Below are positions 21,332 to 31,062 of a stretch of 64,000 nt of DNA, piece by piece. The stretch's first letter is position 1. Every line of letters begins with the position of its first letter. The position numbers and the translations under genes are program-made. The stretch is taken from the NCBI GenBank assembly GCA_009602725.1, contig WELB01000102.1, positions 388,961 through 452,960 on the forward strand, in the 5' to 3' direction. The notes under the pieces were generated by a model, which was not told where the DNA came from, did no database searches, and saw only the letters and a program-made list of their open reading frames with translations. This stretch comes from Spirogloea muscicola (taxonomy: Eukaryota; Streptophyta; Zygnematophyceae; Spirogloeales; Spirogloeaceae).

Positions 21332-22012
21332 GCTTCCTTCTTGCGTGCGAGGAACCCGGCTTCGTGGGTGGTGGCGGTGTTGGGTGATGGCGGTGTTGCT
21401 TTTGGCGGCGCTCCGCCAGAGGCTGCGTGCCTGCCGCAGGCGTCCGCTCTGGTGCGGCAACTTACCCGAAATTCTGGCTGTAGTCCGTTCGTCCCGGCTC
21501 TGGCCCTGTGTTCCAGCCTCTTGTAATCCTCGTGTCCCCTTGTCAGGCCCGCCCCTCCAAGGGAGGGCGCTGGGGGCGACCCTCGTCACACCCTCAGGGG
21601 AGGGGTGGCAGGAGAACCGCTGTGAGTAGTAGGCCTTGGCCAGACTCCGGAGTCCGACCAACGCCCGAGAGAGACACAGCCCTGCTGCTGCCTAGCCAAA
21701 CCCGCTGCTGCCTGCTGCTGCCGTCGCCGTCACAGCTCTGCTGCTGCCGCCTGCTGCCAGGCCGTTGCCGCAGCTTATCGCCGCGGGCCCTGCCGGCTCT
21801 CCGTAAGTCTATTGGTAGAGTCACCGCCCTAGGGCGGTGCCTCAGGATAAGACTTCCGCTGCGCTCGGTGCACGTATCGTCGGCGTTCTCCTTTATGGGG
21901 GTTGTCTCCAAAACACCCTATGCTCGAGCTTAAACCAGGACACCTAATTCTAACTGTGTGATTAGATGCAGAGATGTCACAGCTTCCCTCTTGCGTGCGA
22001 GGAACCCGGCTT

Positions 22013-22906
22013 TGTGACATCTCTGCTCTTAATCACACAGTTAGAGTCAGAATGTCCTGGTTTGGATGAGTATAGGGTGTTTTGGAGACAACCCTCATAC
22101 AGGAGAACGCCAACGTACATACGCGCACAGAGCGCAGCGGAAGTCTTACCCTGAGGCACCGCCCTAGAGCGGTGACTCTACCAATAGACTTACAGAGAGC
22201 CGGCAGGGCCCGCAGCGATGAGCTGCGGCGACGGGCTGGCAGCAGCCGGCAGCAGCAGAGCTGTGGCGGCGGCGGCAGCAGCAGGCAGCAGCGGGGCTGG
22301 CTAGGCAGCCGCAGGGCTGTGTCTCTCTCGGGCGTTGGTCGACCCCGGGAGTCTGACCAAGGCCCACTACTTACAGCGGTTCTCCTGCCACCCCTCCCCT
22401 GAGGGTGTGACGAGGGTCGGCCCCAAGGCCCTCCCTTGGAGGGGCGGGCCTGACAAGGGGACACGACAAACACAACAGGCTGGCACACAGGGCCAGTGGC
22501 CTTTAGCACGAGTCCAAGGGACTAGCGCCAAGAGGCCGGCGCGCGAGTCCAAGGGACTGGCGCGCTGGACAGTGACTAGCGCCAAGGAGGTGGCGCGCCA
22601 GGCCAATAGCCTGGCTCACGGGGTCAAGGGACTGAGGCCATGCAGCCATGAGGACTGGAGAGCTGGTCAATCCGGTCGGCCCGCGGGGCGCCGGCCTGAG
22701 GGAGAGCTGACCCACCCGGCCGGCCTGCAGGGCGTGAGCCCGAGGCGTGCCGACAGGGTACGGAGCCCGGGACCCTCGAACCGTACTTAGCTACACGGAG
22801 TGCAGCCAAGCTACCCGCACCGTTTGGGACTCCAAACGGTAGATACGTTACGCTCATGTAAGGTTATCGCGCGCCGTTGGCACCTTCAAACGGCGGAAAC
22901 GTTACA
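22013..22906 (-). repeat. 3' LTR of the nearly intact element
   Basis: 894 bp, minus sense TGTAACGTTTCC...GATGTCACA. Its TATA-like box reads CTGTAAGTAG where the 5' LTR has CTATAAGTAG, one of the few differences between the pair. Confidence 0.92.
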
Positions 22907-22918
22907 TACCTCCCCACT
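22907..22918 (-). promoter_or_regulatory. Polypurine tract
   Basis: Minus sense AGTGGGGAGGTA immediately before the 3' LTR, the expected plus-strand primer for reverse transcription. The same tract precedes the LTRs at 11362, 18324 and 43601. Confidence 0.85.
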
Positions 22919-22971
22919 TAGATGTTCACGTCCTCGGGAACAAGAAGGGAGTACGACAGATACCCAGGGTG

Positions 22972-25900
22972 TTAAGCCCTGCCTTCCCGGCGGGAAGGTT
23001 TTGGACGACGGAGAGAAGAGGCTTGGCATCCTGTCAAATACTTCTGGACGCGGGAAGGGCAATTGGCAAGATTGGCCGCTGGTTCCCAGGTATTGTGCTC
23101 AGGCCCAAAGCCGAGCCACTTGATGAGGTACTCACGGGACTTACGACGCCCACGGAGAGTGTCCCGGTGTGACAAGATCTCCTCCACTTGAAACTCCTCC
23201 GCGCCATCAACGACGAGGGGAGGTGGGGGCGGTTGGACACGGCCATCCGTATGGTATGGCTCGAGTTGAGACACATGGAAAACGTTGTGGATTTTCCAAT
23301 GTACCGGTGTATCAATCTCATATGCGACCTTGCCGACAAGGCGCATGACACGGAAAGGTCCAACCCACTTTGGTAGCAACTTAGGCGTACCAACAGCCCG
23401 CAAGACTAAGTGCTTAGTGCTCAAGAGCACTTGGGCACCGACGTCGAAGGACACATGCCTGCGACGGCGATCAGCATACTGCTTTTGCCGGTTCTGAGCA
23501 ATTATCAAGAATTGCTTAGCCCTCTGCTGAGCTTCCAGGAGAGTACCGGTAAAGCTTACAGCGGCCGGAACGCGCTCCGGCCTCCCCACCTGCAAAGGTG
23601 ATCGGGGATGCTGACCATAATTCAGGAAGAAGGGTGTGTTTTTGGTAGAGTCATGAAAGGCATTGTTCACAGCATATTCCGCTGGAGCAAGATACACATC
23701 CCAGTCAGTTTGACTGGGGTTTACGAAGTGCCTGAGCATGTCTTCCAAAACCCGGTTCATCCGTTCGGTCTGACCGTCCGTCTGGGGATGGAAAGCCGTG
23801 GACATGGATTGCTTCGTGCCGAGAAGCCTGCACACTTCTTTCCAGAAGTGACCCGTGAAGCGAGGATCGCGGTCAGACACGATGCGCTCGGGTACTCCGT
23901 GCAGTTTCCATACGCGGTCCACAAATATGCCAGCGAATTCCTTAGCGGAAACCCTTGTGGTCGTAGGTACAAAGTGCACCATTTTACTCAAACGATCCAC
24001 AAACACGACAATGGCGTCATAGCCGTTGCGCGTCTTGGGCAACTGGGTGATGAAATCCACACTGACATCAGACCAGTTTCGCGGTGGAATAGCCAAAGGT
24101 TGGAGCAACCCGGCAGGCTTGTGAGAGCGTGCCTTACTACGCTGGCAGGTGGCACAAGTCTTCACAAAAGACTTTACGTGACTTGACAAGCGCGGCCACC
24201 AAAAGAGAAGCTGGATAGCTTTCTTTGTCTTTCCCATACCCAAATGACCACTGTACGGAGGCTCATGCATCTCTTGCATGATACTAGTGCGCAAGGCATT
24301 GCAGTTGGGCACCACAATGGCGTCACCTCGCCACCAGAAGCCTTGGTCATGTACTACTGTGCGTGGTTTGGTTGCAGATGCAAACCAAGGGTCTGTGCCA
24401 TACCCATCACGAATACGCACATACAGCTCAGAGAGGTTGGTGGTGCTCTGCGCTGCGGCCCCACGGGTAGGCCGCACGTCTGCAGTCTGAACCCTTGTGG
24501 CACACAAGACAGGCGCCACAGCAGCCCCTACAATGTTGCGGCTCACCGGGTCCGCCACATTGATACGTCCAGGGCGGTACAACCACTGGAATCGGAATTG
24601 TGCCATGCTCTCAGCCCACCGAGCTTGACGCCTGCTCAATTGCTGCTGTGTGTGAAAGTAGGTCAACGGGCAATGATCCGTTACGACCGTAAATTCGACA
24701 CCCTCGAGATAGCATCGCCACACACGGAGGGCGTGCACAACAGCAAGGAGCTCCTGCTCACCCGTAGTATAATTTCGCTCTGCAGGACTGAGCAGGCGAC
24801 TTTCGAATGCTACGGGATGACCCTCCTGCAGGAGAACGGCACCAATGCCGATCAAAGAGGCGTCACATACGACTTCATACGGCACGCCTTCTCGAGGCAA
24901 AGCCAAAACGGGTGGTGATACCAGGACCCGTTTTATATCCTCAAACGCCTTCTGGCATTCGGACGTCCACCCCCATGGTACGTCCTTACGAGTGAGCTTC
25001 GTAAGAGGAGATGCCATGCTTCCATATCCTTGAAGGAATTTTCGGAAATAGTTTGCGAATCCCAAAAAGGAACGCAACTGCGGCACAGTCCGCGGCACAG
25101 GCCAGTCCTTTACTACTACTGTCTTTTTGGGGTCGACGCGCACCCCGTCTTTGCCCACCACATGCCCTAAGTACGTTAACTCGGGCTGGTTGAATACACA
25201 CTTGGAGGTCTTGGCATACAGATGGTTTTCACGTAGCAACTGCAGAACTTTCCGCAGGTGGCGTACGTGATCCTCAGGCGTTTTACTGAACACCAGTATG
25301 TCATCCAGATAGACCAGCACGAAGTCATACAAAAGGGGGCCAAATACTTTCGTCATCACTGCCTGAAACGTGGCAGGTGCGTTGGTCAGACCAAAGCTCA
25401 GCACCTTGAATTGGAAGTGTCCGACAGGCGTACGAAACGCTGATTTCGGAACGTCCTCAGGAGTGATACGAATTTGATGATACCCACTTTGCAAGTCGAG
25501 GGAACTGAACACTTTAGCTTCCGCGAGACGATTGAAGAGATCATCGATACGAGGCAACGGGTATCGGTTCTTGACAGTGAGCTTGTTGAGGGCTCGGTAA
25601 TCGATGCACATCCGGAGACTACCGTCCTTCTTCTCAACGAAGAGGATAGGCGCACCATACGGGGACTGAGAGGGCTCAATGTGGCCCTTACGGAGCAATT
25701 CCGTCACTTGGGATTTCATCTCTCGAAATTCGAGAGGACTCAGTCGATACATGGGACGGTACGGCGGCACAGCGCCAGGCTCCAATGGAATTGTATGAGC
25801 CACGCCTCGATGGGGAGGCAATCCGTCTGGAAGTGCATCCGGGAACACATCCGAATACTCTGCCAACAACTTGTCAAGAGCCGGACTACGTGAGGCCACG

Positions 25901-26118
25901 AAGCTCACTGCAGAGTCAGGGGGAGACTCAGCATTCACAACACCCAAATATGCAGCCGAAGCTGGTTGTTTGCGAAGAAGCTTCTTCATCCGCACAGCTG
26001 AAAGCCGCAGAGAAAAGTCTCGCATGGGTGGTGGTACACACGAATTGTCGACGTTGTGCAATTTAAAACGACGAGGACCACAGCGGCCCACACAAGTGCG
26101 CTGTTTACAATCAAGCAC
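22972..26118 (-). CDS. Gypsy polyprotein: RT, RNase H, integrase, chromodomain
   Basis: A 1048-codon frame with all enzymes needed to copy and insert the element. RT spans about 125-300, with Asp208 in SSLDLQSGYH and YLDD at 270-273. RNase H is at about 410-525, with Asp419 (VVCDAS), Glu456 (GEQELL) and Asp481 (VVTDHC). Integrase has the zinc finger His618, His625, Cys655 and Cys658, and the triad Asp688, Asp749 and Glu785, with exactly 35 residues between the last two. A proline-rich linker (963-967) precedes a C-terminal chromodomain at 975-1030 with cage aromatics Phe976, Trp1001 and Phe1004. ATG 26118 is merely the first Met after an in-frame TAA at 26131-26133; the frame continues upstream into the protease. 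All catalytic residues are present, so the copy is close to functional. It would act in cytoplasmic particles and the nucleus. Confidence 0.95.
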   Translation of the reverse strand: MLDCKQRTCVGRCGPRRFKLHNVDNSCVPPPMRDFSLRLSAVRMKKLLRKQPASAAYLGVVNAESPPDSAVSFVASRSPALDKLLAEYSDVFPDALPDGLPPHRGVAHTIPLEPGAVPPYRPMYRLSPLEFREMKSQVTELLRKGHIEPSQSPYGAPILFVEKKDGSLRMCIDYRALNKLTVKNRYPLPRIDDLFNRLAEAKVFSSLDLQSGYHQIRITPEDVPKSAFRTPVGHFQFKVLSFGLTNAPATFQAVMTKVFGPLLYDFVLVYLDDILVFSKTPEDHVRHLRKVLQLLRENHLYAKTSKCVFNQPELTYLGHVVGKDGVRVDPKKTVVVKDWPVPRTVPQLRSFLGFANYFRKFLQGYGSMASPLTKLTRKDVPWGWTSECQKAFEDIKRVLVSPPVLALPREGVPYEVVCDASLIGIGAVLLQEGHPVAFESRLLSPAERNYTTGEQELLAVVHALRVWRCYLEGVEFTVVTDHCPLTYFHTQQQLSRRQARWAESMAQFRFQWLYRPGRINVADPVSRNIVGAAVAPVLCATRVQTADVRPTRGAAAQSTTNLSELYVRIRDGYGTDPWFASATKPRTVVHDQGFWWRGDAIVVPNCNALRTSIMQEMHEPPYSGHLGMGKTKKAIQLLFWWPRLSSHVKSFVKTCATCQRSKARSHKPAGLLQPLAIPPRNWSDVSVDFITQLPKTRNGYDAIVVFVDRLSKMVHFVPTTTRVSAKEFAGIFVDRVWKLHGVPERIVSDRDPRFTGHFWKEVCRLLGTKQSMSTAFHPQTDGQTERMNRVLEDMLRHFVNPSQTDWDVYLAPAEYAVNNAFHDSTKNTPFFLNYGQHPRSPLQVGRPERVPAAVSFTGTLLEAQQRAKQFLIIAQNRQKQYADRRRRHVSFDVGAQVLLSTKHLVLRAVGTPKLLPKWVGPFRVMRLVGKVAYEIDTPVHWKIHNVFHVSQLEPYHTDGRVQPPPPPLVVDGAEEFQVEEILSHRDTLRGRRKSREYLIKWLGFGPEHNTWEPAANLANCPSRVQKYLTGCQASSLRRPKPSRREGRA

Positions 26119-26130
26119 GGATGCTGTGGC

Positions 26131-26724
26131 TTAGAGCCAATCGTCACCTAAGATCACATCAAAGGTAGACGACAAGTCGATGACTTGACAAGACACAACC
26201 GTCTTGTAACTTTGGATGCGAAGGGGCACTTTGCAAAGGCCCAAGACTTTTACATTGTGACCATTGGCCATTGTAGCTTGCAATACATCAATGGGTTGCA
26301 CAGGCAAACCATTGTTACACACAAAAGTCTTACTAGCACAGGATACCGAAGCACCTGTGTCTATAAGGATTTGGGCTGGTTGACCAGCCGCTAGGCTGGT
26401 GAACAGCATACTTGGCGTCGAAGCACAAAGTGCAACGTCACCTGCCGAAGCAAGACTGAATTTGCGAACTACATAGATGAGAAGTTTCCTGGGTGATCCA
26501 GCAGCACCAGGTACTACGTGGGGATGGCTTGCTGTGTAGCGACAGAGCAAGGACAGGCCCGGTGGTGGTAGAGGATTCAGTCCTCGCCTGCATCGGACGA
26601 TGAGAAACACAGGGTCGTGAGCCCCATGATGATTCACCCACTTCAGATACATTTGAGCAGCTGATTGCACTTGGTTGCGGGGAACCCAGACAACAAGGGG
26701 ACCACCTTTCACCAAGGCCTGCAT
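26131..26724 (-). CDS. Retroviral-type aspartic protease region of pol
   Basis: 197 codons, same frame as the downstream RT frame. A basic N-terminal half (VFLIVRCRRGLNP) is followed by the retropepsin: active-site ILIDTGASVSCASKTFV near residues 125-141 and the conserved VILGDDWL end. It matures Gag and Pol. A TAA directly after DDWL separates it from RT; in family B copies this place is followed by CAT ([18 protein letters not shown]), so the stop looks like a mutation and not a designed end. The upstream end is uncertain: in this frame a TAG lies 12 codons before the ATG at 26724, and gag ends in another frame at 26790. Expression by frameshift or internal initiation, or simple damage, are all possible. 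Confidence 0.88.
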   Translation of the reverse strand: MQALVKGGPLVVWVPRNQVQSAAQMYLKWVNHHGAHDPVFLIVRCRRGLNPLPPPGLSLLCRYTASHPHVVPGAAGSPRKLLIYVVRKFSLASAGDVALCASTPSMLFTSLAAGQPAQILIDTGASVSCASKTFVCNNGLPVQPIDVLQATMANGHNVKVLGLCKVPLRIQSYKTVVSCQVIDLSSTFDVILGDDWL

Positions 26725-26789
26725 TAGCGTATGCAGGGAGCGAGCGTACTACGGGTACAGGAAACTGCGGACAAGCATGTCCTACATGG

Positions 26790-28088
26790 TCACACAGCAT
26801 GCGCATCATTCAGTTGAGGACTCCACACGGTACTTGAGGAAAGGCACTCACGTGTGCCCTTGCCTTTATACTGCCCCTTGGGGCCGGGTGGAGCCGATTT
26901 GCCTGATGATGGGTGCTTGGGAGCTTGGGTGCAATCACGGATGCGATGGCTCTTCTGGCCACACCGGTAGCAAGCCCGGTCCTCTTCGGGGACAAAGGAC
27001 GCGGGCTTGACTGGGCGCCGTGGCCCCACATAGGGCTTGCCAGTGGTGTTTGGCATACTACTGGGGCGACGCTTCGAAGATGAAGGCGCAGCCGGAACGA
27101 CGACTTCTGCCAGGGGACGCTTGCGCGGATACATCGCGAAAGTGATGCGCGCTTGCTCAATCAAGCGATCCAGAGTGTCCACTGGCTGGAAGGTTACAGC
27201 ATCCAATTGGGCAAGGAGGGCCACGTGCTCGGGTAGACCTGCCTTAAAACGCTGGCACTGGTCAGCGTTGTCCATGGGCTTGGTGTCGAGCTTCGACAAC
27301 AGCATGTGGAAGCGCCGCACATAGTCTTCGAAGTCGTTATTACTCATGCGGATAACATCAAGTTCATTTCTCGCATTGAGTTCGGCGTGCACCTCGCCGT
27401 ACATACTTGACAACGATCTTACGAAGAAATCCCACTGATTGTACACAACGGAAGTGGAGGATTTCTTGACGCTTTCCCACCACTGGGCGGGATCGCCTGA
27501 GAGATACGTGGCCGCGAGCCCGACACGGTGTTGTGTGCCGGTACCACATTGTACGAACCACGCAAGAATCTCGGCAAGCCAAGCGTTGAGGCCGCCGCGG
27601 AAGGACTGTCCACTGAACTTGGCCGGTGAGGCGGGCTTGGCACGCCCCACCTGCGACTCACGGAGTTTGGCCTTGAGTTTTCGGACACGCTTTTCGCCCT
27701 TGGTTACTCGGGCGACAAGCGCTTGTACTTCTTCCAACAGCGCTCCCGAGAAGGAAGCTACTGCTGGGTCCCCACACACCGGGACCGCAGCCTCGTGGAG
27801 CTCCTGAAGGCGCGCACTGCGCCTTGCGTCGTCGGAGGTTAAAACGTCCGGAGCCGTCGGAGCCGTCGCCTGGAGCTCCCCTAGATCGTCGGCAAGATCC
27901 TCGACCTCAAGAGGTGGAACAGCCGGTGGAGGAGGACTAGGGCATGTACTGGAGTCCGGCGACTCCATGCCTGATACCACACACTGACGGATCAAGTCAG
28001 ATGCGGCAGACATATCGAGGATCCATACTGGCAAGAAGTACTCAGAAGGACTGGTGCCCCAGACCCACGAGCAATCAAGACAGCACAT
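26790..28088 (-). CDS. Gag with CCHC zinc knuckle
   Basis: 432 codons. An acidic N-terminal part is followed by a Lys/Arg-rich predicted helix (about 120-150, EEVQALVARVTKGEKRVRKLKAK). The capsid-like retrotransposon gag domain comes next (about 158-315, with GLNAWLAEILAWF, YLSGDPAQWWE and ELNARNELDVIRM). A basic region leads to one zinc knuckle at 373-386, with Cys373, Cys376, His381 and Cys386 (CYRCGQKSHRIRDC). It would build the particle and bind the RNA. The true start may be a later Met (residue 26 or 41), because the first 25 residues are Cys/Trp-rich and unlike Gag. Pol lies in the -1 frame relative to gag. Decayed homologues are at 2960-3660 and 39077-40084. Confidence 0.92.
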   Translation of the reverse strand: MCCLDCSWVWGTSPSEYFLPVWILDMSAASDLIRQCVVSGMESPDSSTCPSPPPPAVPPLEVEDLADDLGELQATAPTAPDVLTSDDARRSARLQELHEAAVPVCGDPAVASFSGALLEEVQALVARVTKGEKRVRKLKAKLRESQVGRAKPASPAKFSGQSFRGGLNAWLAEILAWFVQCGTGTQHRVGLAATYLSGDPAQWWESVKKSSTSVVYNQWDFFVRSLSSMYGEVHAELNARNELDVIRMSNNDFEDYVRRFHMLLSKLDTKPMDNADQCQRFKAGLPEHVALLAQLDAVTFQPVDTLDRLIEQARITFAMYPRKRPLAEVVVPAAPSSSKRRPSSMPNTTGKPYVGPRRPVKPASFVPEEDRACYRCGQKSHRIRDCTQAPKHPSSGKSAPPGPKGQYKGKGTRECLSSSTVWSPQLNDAHAV

Positions 28089-28393
28089 GCGTTATACCTC
28101 CAAACCACAAAGCTGTACGAACAGCAAGAGGGAGGGACCAGGAGTGGACGAACCAACCAAGTCCTGGCATACGGTCAGACTTTGCCGCCCACCGGCGACC
28201 GGGTTCGCTTCCGTGCCGTACTGGCCGGCAATCCGCCGGACACGGGTGGTTTACGCTGGTACGTGCTGACCTAACACGATAGCTTGTTGCCGGGACGAAG
28301 AGCCACTTGGCATCTTGAGGGCCCCGTACGTGGATGTCGAAGGCGAGAGGGTGGCACACGTGCCGCTTCGCCGATGACAGGTCCACGTCTACG

Positions 28394-28440
28394 CTGGAAA
28401 ATTGCACTCGAATGAGAAAAAAATAGTCCAGCATACAGAG
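28394..28440 (-). promoter_or_regulatory. Possible 3' splice site in the leader
   Basis: Minus sense: a T-rich tract (TATTTTTTTCTCATTCG) followed by TTTTCCAG, between the primer-binding site and gag. With the conserved GTAAGT in the LTR it could bound a leader intron. This is an inference from motifs only. Confidence 0.3.
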
Positions 28441-28502
28441 GGATCCATGCACTGTCAGCAGTAAAACACAACCTTTTACTTGACTGGCCAGATGCAAGAA
28501 CA

Positions 28503-28514
28503 CCTCTGATACCA
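28503..28514 (-). promoter_or_regulatory. tRNA-iMet primer-binding site
   Basis: Minus sense TGGTATCAGAGG, one base after the 5' LTR end. It matches the primer site used by most plant LTR elements, complementary to the 3' end of initiator tRNA-Met. It fixes the LTR/leader boundary. Confidence 0.88.
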
Positions 28515-28515
28515 A

Positions 28516-29414
28516 TGTGACATCTCTGCTCTTAATCACACAATTAGAGTCAGAATGTCCTGGTTTGGATTCGAGTATAGGGTGTTTTGGAGACAACCCT
28601 CATACAGGAGAACGCCAACGCACATACGCGCACAGAGCGCAGCGGAAGTCTTACCCTGAGGCACCGCCCTAGAGCGGTGACTCTACCAATAGACTTACAG
28701 AGAGCCGGCAGGGCCCGCAGCGATGAGCTGCGGCGACGGGCTGGCAGCAGCCGGCAGCAGCAGAGCTGTGGCGGCGGCGGCAGCAGCAGGCAGCAGCGGG
28801 GCTGGCTAGGCAGCCGCAGGGCTGTGTCTCTCTCGGGCGTTGGCCGACTCCCCCCGGAGTCTGACCAAGGCCCACTACTTATAGCGGTTCTCCTGCCACC
28901 CCTCCCCTGAGGGTGTGACGAGGGTCGGCCCCAAGGCCCTCCCTTGGAGGGGCGGGCCTGACAAGGGGACACGACAAATACAACAGGCTGGCACACAGGG
29001 CCAGTGGCCTTTAGCACGAGTCCAAGGGACTGGGGCCAAGAGGCCGGCGCGTGAGTCCAAGGGACTGGCGCGCTGGACAGTGACTAGCGCCAAGGAGGTG
29101 GCGCGCCAGGCCAATAGCCTGGCTCACGGGGTCAAGGGACTGAGGCCATGCAGCCATGAGGACTGGAGAGCTGGTCAATCCGGTCGGCCCGCGGGGCGCC
29201 GGCCTGAGGGAGAGCTGACCCACCCGGCCGGCCTGCAGGGCGTGAGCCCGAGGCGTGCCGACAGGGTACGGAGCCCGGGACCCTCGAACCGTACTTAGCT
29301 ACACGGAGTGCAGCCAAGCTACCCGCACCGTTTGGGACTCCAAACGGTAGATACGTTACGCTCATGTAAGGTTATCGCGCGCCGTTGGTACCTTCAAACG
29401 GCGGAAACGTTACA
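28516..29414 (-). repeat. 5' LTR of the nearly intact element
   Basis: 899 bp. It carries the element promoter, with TATA-like CTATAAGTAG (minus sense) at 28875-28884, and then a CTG/GCC-rich transcribed region. The splice-donor-like CTCTCTGTAAGTC is near 28692. Confidence 0.92.
28875..28884 (-). promoter_or_regulatory. LTR TATA-like box
   Basis: Minus sense CTATAAGTAG, 350-370 bp before the LTR end. It is preserved at the same place in the solo LTRs at 20325 and 10472 and altered in the 3' LTR. Probable core promoter of the element. Confidence 0.55.
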
Positions 29415-30207
29415 GGCTTCGTGGGTGGTGGCGGTGTTGGGTGATGGCGGTGTTGCTTATGGCGGCGCTCCACCAAAGGCTGCGTGCCTGCCGCAGGCGT
29501 CCGCTCTGGTGCGGCAAACTACCCGAAATGCTGACTGTAGTCCGTTCGTCCCGGCTCTGGCCCTGTGTTCCAGCCTCTTGTAATCCTCGTGTCCCCTTGT
29601 CAGGCCCGCCCCTCCAAGGGAGGGCCCTGGGGGCGACCCTCGTTACATCCTCAGGGGAGGGGTGGCAGGAGAACCGCTGTGAGTAGTAGGCCTTGGCCAG
29701 ACTCCGGAGTCCGACCAACGCCCGAGAGAGACACAGCCCTGCTGCTGCCTAGCCAGCCCCGCTGCTGCCTGCTGCTGCCGCTGCCGCCACAGCTCTGCTG
29801 CTGCCGCCTGCTGCCAGCCCGTCGCCGCTGCTCATTGCCGCGGGCCCTGCCGGCTCTCCGTAAGTCTATTGGTAGAGTCACCGCCCTAGGGCGGTGCCTC
29901 AGGATAAGACTTCCGCTGCGCTCTGTGCACGTATGTGCGTTGGGGTTCTACTGTATGAGGGTTGTCTCCAAACAACCCTATGCTCAATTGCAAATCAGGA
30001 CACCCTGACTGTGATTGTGTGATTAGATGCAGAGATGTCACAGCTTCCTTCTTGCGTTCGAGGAACCCGGCTTCGTGGATGGTGGCGGTGTTGGGGGATG
30101 GCGGTGTTGCTTATGGCGGCGCAGCGATCGCCAGAGGCTGCCTGCCTGCCGCAGGCGTCCGCTCTGGTGCGTCAATTTACCCGAAATGCTGACTGTAGTC
30201 CGTTCGT

Positions 30208-31057
30208 TGCCTGACTGGGCCTCGTCGCAGAGTAAGGAGCCGAGGTCTGTAGCGGTGTGGCATGGCGCTGTCGTCGCGCTCTTCCCCCCTTTGCTCGTCG
30301 TCCGTGTGAGGTGGCGCTGTCGTCGCGCTCTGCCTCAGGGCATCTGCGTCGAATGGCGTCCTTCTCGCGCGCAAGGTACCCAGCGTCTCTATCAATGAAA
30401 GGATGTGGGAATAACGGCTGTAGGTTAGGTAGCCGTATCCAAGGCAAAGCTACTGGGGATGGAATGTATATTGCAGCGTCTGCCGAGACTGTCTGCTACA
30501 GGAAATGGAGCCCTCTATATAGGAGGGTCCCTGACGCGGTGCCGCCGCCAGGGCCCGGTGATCGGAGCCCTCGCCCAGCAGTGGCCGTGGTGGTACCACC
30601 GCTGGGCAGGTGGCCGGAACCTTTGCCTGGCGGTGGCAGTGGTGTCTAGATGGCGACACGTGCGGCCAAGCCCAAGCATCGTCACAACAACTGGATATAA
30701 TTAGGATACTTCTATGATCTTTGACATAATATCACTGATGTGACGTGTCCGTCACCGTACCCTATGGTACATTTGGTGAACATCCAATGGTACCAGTAAT
30801 TTGACAAGACCTCGTATGTAGCAACTTCAGTCTCTCAAAGCATGCCAAGCTCCTTGTCTGTAAATATGGAGACTTCTTGGACTTTCCCCATGCCCCGCAA
30901 AATTGCCTTGTGCAGCCCGTACGCCGCCCAGGCTACGAATGAGCAGGTTGATGGACCTGCTCGCGGTGTCGTACCCGCTCATCAGGGGAGGCCATGCGAC
31001 CCTCTACACAGCCTTGGGGGAAGAGTGGCAGGTGAAGTACTTTGAAAAGTGCAGGCT
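30208..31057. other. Spacer without recognisable gene
   Basis: It contains two copies of a GGCGCTGTCGTCGCGCTCT motif (near 30264 and 30312), also found left of the solo LTR at about 20268, so the two flanks of the 20-30 kb complex were once adjacent or duplicated. Short frames only; no domain recognised. Confidence 0.5.
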
Positions 31058-31062
31058 GTGAC

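Larger units (their letters stand above)
22013..29414 (-). mobile_element. Nearly intact Ty3/gypsy element (family A)
   Basis: 7.4-kb element on the minus strand with two LTRs (28516-29414 as 5', 22013-22906 as 3'), a primer-binding site, gag, protease, RT, RNase H, integrase and chromodomain, and a polypurine tract. The perfect 5-bp target duplication GGCTT is at 22008-22012 and 29415-29419. The LTRs differ by a few substitutions and small indels, so insertion was recent. It landed inside a unit of the 650-bp tandem array. The only coding damage seen in pol is one in-frame TAA between protease and RT; gag and protease are not in one continuous frame. Confidence 0.93.
21332..30207 (+). repeat. 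Tandem array of 165-bp segment plus partial LTR, split by a gypsy element
   Basis: A 165-bp segment (GCTTCCTTCTTGCG... to GTCCGTTCGT) occurs three times: 21332-21496, 21982-22012 continued at 29420, and 30043-30207. The first two are each followed by about 485 bp of the 3' half of a family A LTR ending GATGTCACA (21981 and 30042). Unit lengths are 650 and, after removing the nested element, 654 bp. The third copy runs into different sequence after GTCCGTTCGT. Unequal crossing-over of a solo LTR and its flank would produce this pattern. Confidence 0.8.

Noticed and set aside
26131-26133. TAA as evidence of a reassigned genetic code (stop to Gln, as in some ulvophyte algae)
   Set aside because: The intact pol uses ordinary stops at its end, and homologues have CAT-type sequence next to DDW and not conserved Gln at this place; the other in-frame stops lie in decayed copies.
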